Origin: Phycisphaeraceae bacterium
GTDB lineage: Bacteria; Planctomycetota; Phycisphaerae; Phycisphaerales; UBA1924
DNA length: 64,000 nucleotides
Direction: 5' to 3'
NCBI GenBank assembly: GCA_015200025.1
Contig: CP054186.1
Location: 2,740,001-2,804,000 of the forward strand
Part shown: positions 60,638-64,000 of the stretch, in pieces
Layout of the letters: each line of letters begins with the position of its first letter
Position numbering within the stretch: position 1 is the stretch's first letter
Program-made: the position numbers and the translations under genes
Notes under the pieces: model-generated
Database searches by the model: none
Told to the model about the DNA's origin: nothing
The model's input: only the letters and a program-made list of their open reading frames with translations

Positions 60638-61456
60638 TCAGATCCCCAGTGCTCCGAAATTGGCGTCGTCGTACACACGCTCGACGTAGGCGGCGATGGG
60701 CTTCTTGATGATCGCGCCGGACCCGGTGTCCTCCGCGTCGGCGTAGCGGACCCACAGGTACTCCCACCCCTTCTTGTTGATGCCGGTGATGGAGCCGACC
60801 GAAAGACCGGTCTCGTTCGGACTAGCCGCGAACCGGAAGGTGATCTCCCAGTCGTCGTCGGGACCGTCGCCACGCCTTGAACCTGTCGCACCGAGGAACA
60901 GCACCTCGCCGGGGGCAAAGCCCTTGAACCCGCCAGCGTTCGTCTTGCCTGTGCAACTGAAGATCGCCCCCTTGTACGCCCCGGTCACCTGCGCATCGCT
61001 GAAGTAGTGCGTCTCAGAGAACTGGTACACAGGCACGGTGATGTCCACGCCGTCGACGCCGTCGGCGGTCACGCCGATCGCGCCGCCAAAGTCCGGTGCG
61101 GTCGACCCCGACGCCGCCCGCGCCTGCACCGTGTCTTTGCTCTGGGTGATGTGCTGCGTGCCGCCGCCGGTCTCGAAGTTGAACGAAGCCTCGCTGGGCG
61201 TGGGGGTTCCGCCGCTGTCGCTGGAGCCATAGCGGACGGTCACGTCCCACAGTTGCGGACCGAGCGGTTCGATCTGCACGTTCTGCCGGGCCAGACTGTC
61301 GTAAGTCGCGGGCGAGGCGGTCTGCGCCGCGTTGCGGGCCACGAGATCATCCGCGGTGCCGCGCACGATGTACCCGAGCTCCGCAGAGGACTGCGACACT
61401 TGGTTCGCCTTGGTGGAGCGGCGGCTCTCGAACTTCTCAAAGACCTCAACCGGCAC
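60638..61456 (-). CDS. Phage tail tube-like protein
   Basis: A 272-residue protein, beta-rich, with alternating short strands (VTVRYGSSDSGG, FNFETGGGTQHITQS, YFSDAQVTGAYKGAIF). It follows the tape measure gene in transcription. The order and composition suggest a tail tube or tube-associated protein. The start is GTG 61456. Confidence 0.55.
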   Translation of the reverse strand: MPVEVFEKFESRRSTKANQVSQSSAELGYIVRGTADDLVARNAAQTASPATYDSLARQNVQIEPLGPQLWDVTVRYGSSDSGGTPTPSEASFNFETGGGTQHITQSKDTVQARAASGSTAPDFGGAIGVTADGVDGVDITVPVYQFSETHYFSDAQVTGAYKGAIFSCTGKTNAGGFKGFAPGEVLFLGATGSRRGDGPDDDWEITFRFAASPNETGLSVGSITGINKKGWEYLWVRYADAEDTGSGAIIKKPIAAYVERVYDDANFGALGI

Positions 61457-61486
61457 GAGCGATGACCTCCTTTCTTGGGGTGGGGA

Positions 61487-63481
61487 TCAGGCGAACCGCA
61501 TTCCGTTGTCCACGCTGGCATCCAGCAGACGCTTGGTGTTCTTGGCCGTCGCCTCCGTCGCGGTGGCCGTGCGCTCGGCGGCATCGCCACCGGTGCCAAG
61601 CCCCGAGACGGCCGCGGAACTGAACGTGCCCGTGACGCTGATGCCCTTGCCGATGGCCGCGCCGAGTCCCGAGAGCCGGTCCTCGAAGTCGGCCATCAGA
61701 TCCCTCTGCGGGCGACCTGGTCCCTTCTCGGCGTCTGCGGCCTCGCGTTTCTTGCGGGCTTCTTCGATTGCGGCCGCGAGCTTCTGCTTGGCGGCGTCCA
61801 GAGCGGCCTGCGACTCGGCGAGGCCTGCGGCCGTGTCCTTGCGCAAGGCTTCCTGCGCGGTCTCGAAGTCCTGGCCGATGCCCGCGAGCGTTGCTTCGTG
61901 CATCGCGGCGGCGTCCCGGCGCTGGGCCTCGCGCTCTTTGTCCCGGGCGGTCACCGACTGCTGGGCAGCGTTCTCCAGTTCGACGAGCCGGGATTCGAGT
62001 TGCTGGTCAACCGCCTTCTTCGCGGCTTCGACATCGAGCCCGTCATCGAACAGCCCCTGGATCTCCAGCATCCGCTTGGCGACCCACGACGAGGCTTCCT
62101 CCCAGATCATCTGGAAGCCCGTTGCAAAGTTGGTCCAGGTCTTTGACAGGAAAGCGGTCGTCTCGATCCACGCGACCTCAAGCGCGTGGAACACAATCTC
62201 GGCGGCGGCCAGCGCCCCGTACCACATGGAGTACGCCGTGGAGACGAAGAACTCCTTCGCCCCCAGCCACGCCTTGTTCAGCGCCGCGACGCCCTGCTGC
62301 CAGATCACCTTCAGCGACAGCCACAGGATCTCGGCTGCGAGTGCGATGTCGCCGGCGGCGAAAGCGTCGGAGATGCCGCCGACCACCTTTCCGACCCAGT
62401 CACGCAGCTCGGTGAACTTCTCCGCGAGCCACGACAGCGCCTCGCCGCCCGCGCCGGTGACGACCAGCAGTGTGCCGCCCAACGCCACGATCGCGGCGAT
62501 CGTCAGACCCACCGGAGTGAGCACAGCGCCGATCGCGGCTCCGATCAGGCTGAAAGCCGTGCCGATCCCGCCGATGACGGCGGCCACGATGCCGAGCGCC
62601 GCGCCAATGCCCGAGATGATGTAGCCCAGGCCGACAATGGCAATCCCCGCGACCGCGACCGCCGCCGCGACCTTGAGCGCCCAGACCACCGTTTCCTTGT
62701 TCGCCTTCACCCACGCGGTGGCGCTGACGACGATCCGCGTGATCCGCTCCGTGAGGTCCTTGATCGTCGGCGCGAGCGCCCCGCCGATGGTGAACACGCC
62801 CTGCTTGAGGACCTTCCACAGCGTGCCCAGCGCGTCGTTGAGTTCGGCCGCGTCGCGGGCGGTTTCCGTGCTCACCGTCAGCCCGAGTTTGCGAGCCTGT
62901 TCCTGCATCTCGTTGATGCCTGCTGCCCCGTCGGCCATGAGCGGCAGGAGCTTGGTTCCCGCCTTGCCGAAGAGCTCCATCGCCATCGCGGCCCGGAGCG
63001 CCGGGTCTTGGATCTGGGAGATCCGGTCGGCTAGCAGCTTGAACTGCTCGTCGGGGGAAAGCTTGGCGAGGTCTTGCACCGTCAGACCGAGCCGACCGAG
63101 GGCTTCATTCGCCCCTTTAGAACCTTGCGACGCCTCCGTCAGCGTCTTCTGCATGACGCGCAGACCGTTCTCCAGCGTCTCCATATCCGTGCCGGAGAGG
63201 TCGGCGGCGTAACCGAGCTCGCTGAGTGCCTCAACGCTCACGCCCGTGCGGGCGCTCATCTTGTCGAGCGCATCGCCAGAGTCGCTGAACACCTTCGCGG
63301 TGCCGAGCAGCGCCGTGATCGCCGCGACACCGATGCCCGCCATCTTGGTGCCGATGGACCGCAGCCCAGCGCCGAAGGCTTCGAGCTTCTTCTGGGCTGC
63401 CTTGAGTCCAGCCGACAGCTTGTCGCTGACGCCCAGCTCAATGAACGCTCGCCCGGCTCGGATGCCCCGCGTATCGGCCAC
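61487..63481 (-). CDS. Phage tail tape measure protein
   Basis: A 664-residue protein with the tape-measure start (FIELGVSDKLSAGLKAAQKKLEAFGAGLRSIG), SARTGVSVEALSELGYAADLSGTDMETLENGL, a hydrophobic middle (several membrane-like helices, about 220-290) and a long coiled coil toward the C-terminus. It sets tail length and helps DNA entry. GTG 63481 is used; TTG 63487 is the alternative. Confidence 0.85.
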   Translation of the reverse strand: MADTRGIRAGRAFIELGVSDKLSAGLKAAQKKLEAFGAGLRSIGTKMAGIGVAAITALLGTAKVFSDSGDALDKMSARTGVSVEALSELGYAADLSGTDMETLENGLRVMQKTLTEASQGSKGANEALGRLGLTVQDLAKLSPDEQFKLLADRISQIQDPALRAAMAMELFGKAGTKLLPLMADGAAGINEMQEQARKLGLTVSTETARDAAELNDALGTLWKVLKQGVFTIGGALAPTIKDLTERITRIVVSATAWVKANKETVVWALKVAAAVAVAGIAIVGLGYIISGIGAALGIVAAVIGGIGTAFSLIGAAIGAVLTPVGLTIAAIVALGGTLLVVTGAGGEALSWLAEKFTELRDWVGKVVGGISDAFAAGDIALAAEILWLSLKVIWQQGVAALNKAWLGAKEFFVSTAYSMWYGALAAAEIVFHALEVAWIETTAFLSKTWTNFATGFQMIWEEASSWVAKRMLEIQGLFDDGLDVEAAKKAVDQQLESRLVELENAAQQSVTARDKEREAQRRDAAAMHEATLAGIGQDFETAQEALRKDTAAGLAESQAALDAAKQKLAAAIEEARKKREAADAEKGPGRPQRDLMADFEDRLSGLGAAIGKGISVTGTFSSAAVSGLGTGGDAAERTATATEATAKNTKRLLDASVDNGMRFA

Positions 63482-63487
63482 GTTCAA

Positions 63488-63925
63488 TCACCCTTTCTTG
63501 ATCGAGTTCCGCCACAAGAGCGGCAGCTTGGGCCGCTCCTTCTCCAGCGCCGGAGCCATGTACGGCCGCGGCGCGATCTTGACCTTCTGCGAGGTGAGCT
63601 TGCCGCCGCGTCTGCGAAGCACGACGACTTCGCCGCCATACTCCAAAGCGCTCGGTGCCTCGCTCTTCTTGAATCCCACCGGCCCGACGACGACCGAGTC
63701 GTTGGGCTTGTCGTACCCAAAGAGGATCAGCCGACGCAGGCTGCCCTCGTGCGAATGGGGCGGGGCCCCGGGAGGAGCCGACTCCTTGCGTTTGCGGATG
63801 CTCGTCTTGGCCGCCGTGCGGATGTACGCGCCGGCCTTGCTGAGCACCTTCCGCTTGGCGTTGTCGACCGCCGCCATCACGACATGGCGGTCGAAGAACA
63901 TGTCCTTTATGCGCATGGTGATCAC
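63488..63925 (-). CDS. Phage HK97 gp10-like tail component
   Basis: A 145-residue basic protein (KAGAYIRTAAKTSIRKRK, then PPGAPPHSHEGSLRRLI and RPYMAPALEKE), typical of the gp10-type head-tail or tail-completion family. The GTG at 63925 overlaps the upstream stop; ATG 63916 is also possible. Confidence 0.7.
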   Translation of the reverse strand: MITMRIKDMFFDRHVVMAAVDNAKRKVLSKAGAYIRTAAKTSIRKRKESAPPGAPPHSHEGSLRRLILFGYDKPNDSVVVGPVGFKKSEAPSALEYGGEVVVLRRRGGKLTSQKVKIAPRPYMAPALEKERPKLPLLWRNSIKKG

Positions 63926-64000
63926 GCGCCGCTGCTCCCAGCGCCACCGACCTGACCGCCGCCGGTGCCGGCGATGGTGCTGCCCTTCTCCAGGCCCTTG
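63922..64000 (-). CDS. C-terminal end of an upstream prophage gene
   Basis: Only the last 25 residues are in the window, Gly/Ser-rich (GTGGGQVGGAGSSGA). The frame ends at TGA 63922-63924, overlapping the next gene. The product cannot be told. Confidence 0.5.
   Translation of the reverse strand, partial: KGLEKGSTIAGTGGGQVGGAGSSGA

Overview
The window is GC-rich, densely packed bacterial DNA that I would place, by inference only, in the Planctomycetota. The grounds are Cys-rich copper-island lipoproteins, a heptaheme cytochrome operon, two prophages of a type I associate with that phylum, and a recombinase cassette common there. No rRNA or convincing tRNA gene is present, so the phylum is not proven.

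Region 1 (1-23.9 kb) is a copper and metal handling island. It encodes two Cys-rich four-helix-bundle copper-binding proteins (DUF326), a heme oxygenase, His-rich and YHS-like secreted proteins, two paralogous CxxC lipoproteins and two TolC-type outer membrane factors. It also encodes an Rrf2 regulator with a likely operator, a Met-rich Spy/CpxP-like protein, a CBM48-HD-GYP pair, a diaphorase/cytochrome b/heptaheme cytochrome c operon and a Tat-exported multicopper oxidase. It ends with an HMA chaperone behind a CsoR-type operator, CsoR itself and a CopA P1B-ATPase. Two intergenic spacers, each 3' of a DUF326 gene, hold degenerate arrays with an exact 21-bp phase and an ACG-NN-CGT dyad in each unit.

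Region 2 (23.9-29.4 kb, minus strand) is a prophage remnant: two sugar transferases, a Ser/Gly/Pro-rich protein with a Hint (intein-like) domain, a Rossmann-type protein, a methyltransferase, and a tail-type gene fused in frame to an internal piece of a terminase. Region 6 (55.3-64 kb) is a diverged, more complete copy of the same module that continues into tail genes (tube-like, tape measure, gp10-like).

Region 3 (29.5-40.5 kb, minus strand) is a defence island. A type I restriction-modification operon (hsdM, hsdS, hsdR) encloses a class III nucleotide cyclase, a TIR protein with a C-terminal membrane segment, a zinc-ribbon protein and an AlbA/Schlafen-type protein, and is followed by an XRE/ImmA-type pair. 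The cyclase plus TIR arrangement recalls Pycsar, but no cyclic-nucleotide-binding domain is visible. Region 4 (40.5-43.5 kb) is a large serine recombinase cassette.

Region 5 (44.4-51.0 kb, plus strand) is the best candidate for an undescribed system. An 84-aa precursor-like peptide is followed, in one tight operon, by a 2OG-Fe(II) oxygenase-like protein, a radical SAM/SPASM maturase, a lipoprotein substrate-binding protein, a QueC-like ATP-pyrophosphatase, a FecCD permease, a FecE-type ATPase and a methyltransferase. I read it as a ribosomal peptide pathway coupled to BtuCDF/FecBCDE-type import, possibly a peptide metallophore. An intact IS3-family element with an ATCT target duplication lies just downstream, followed by an unrecognised gene and a second methyltransferase gene on the other strand.
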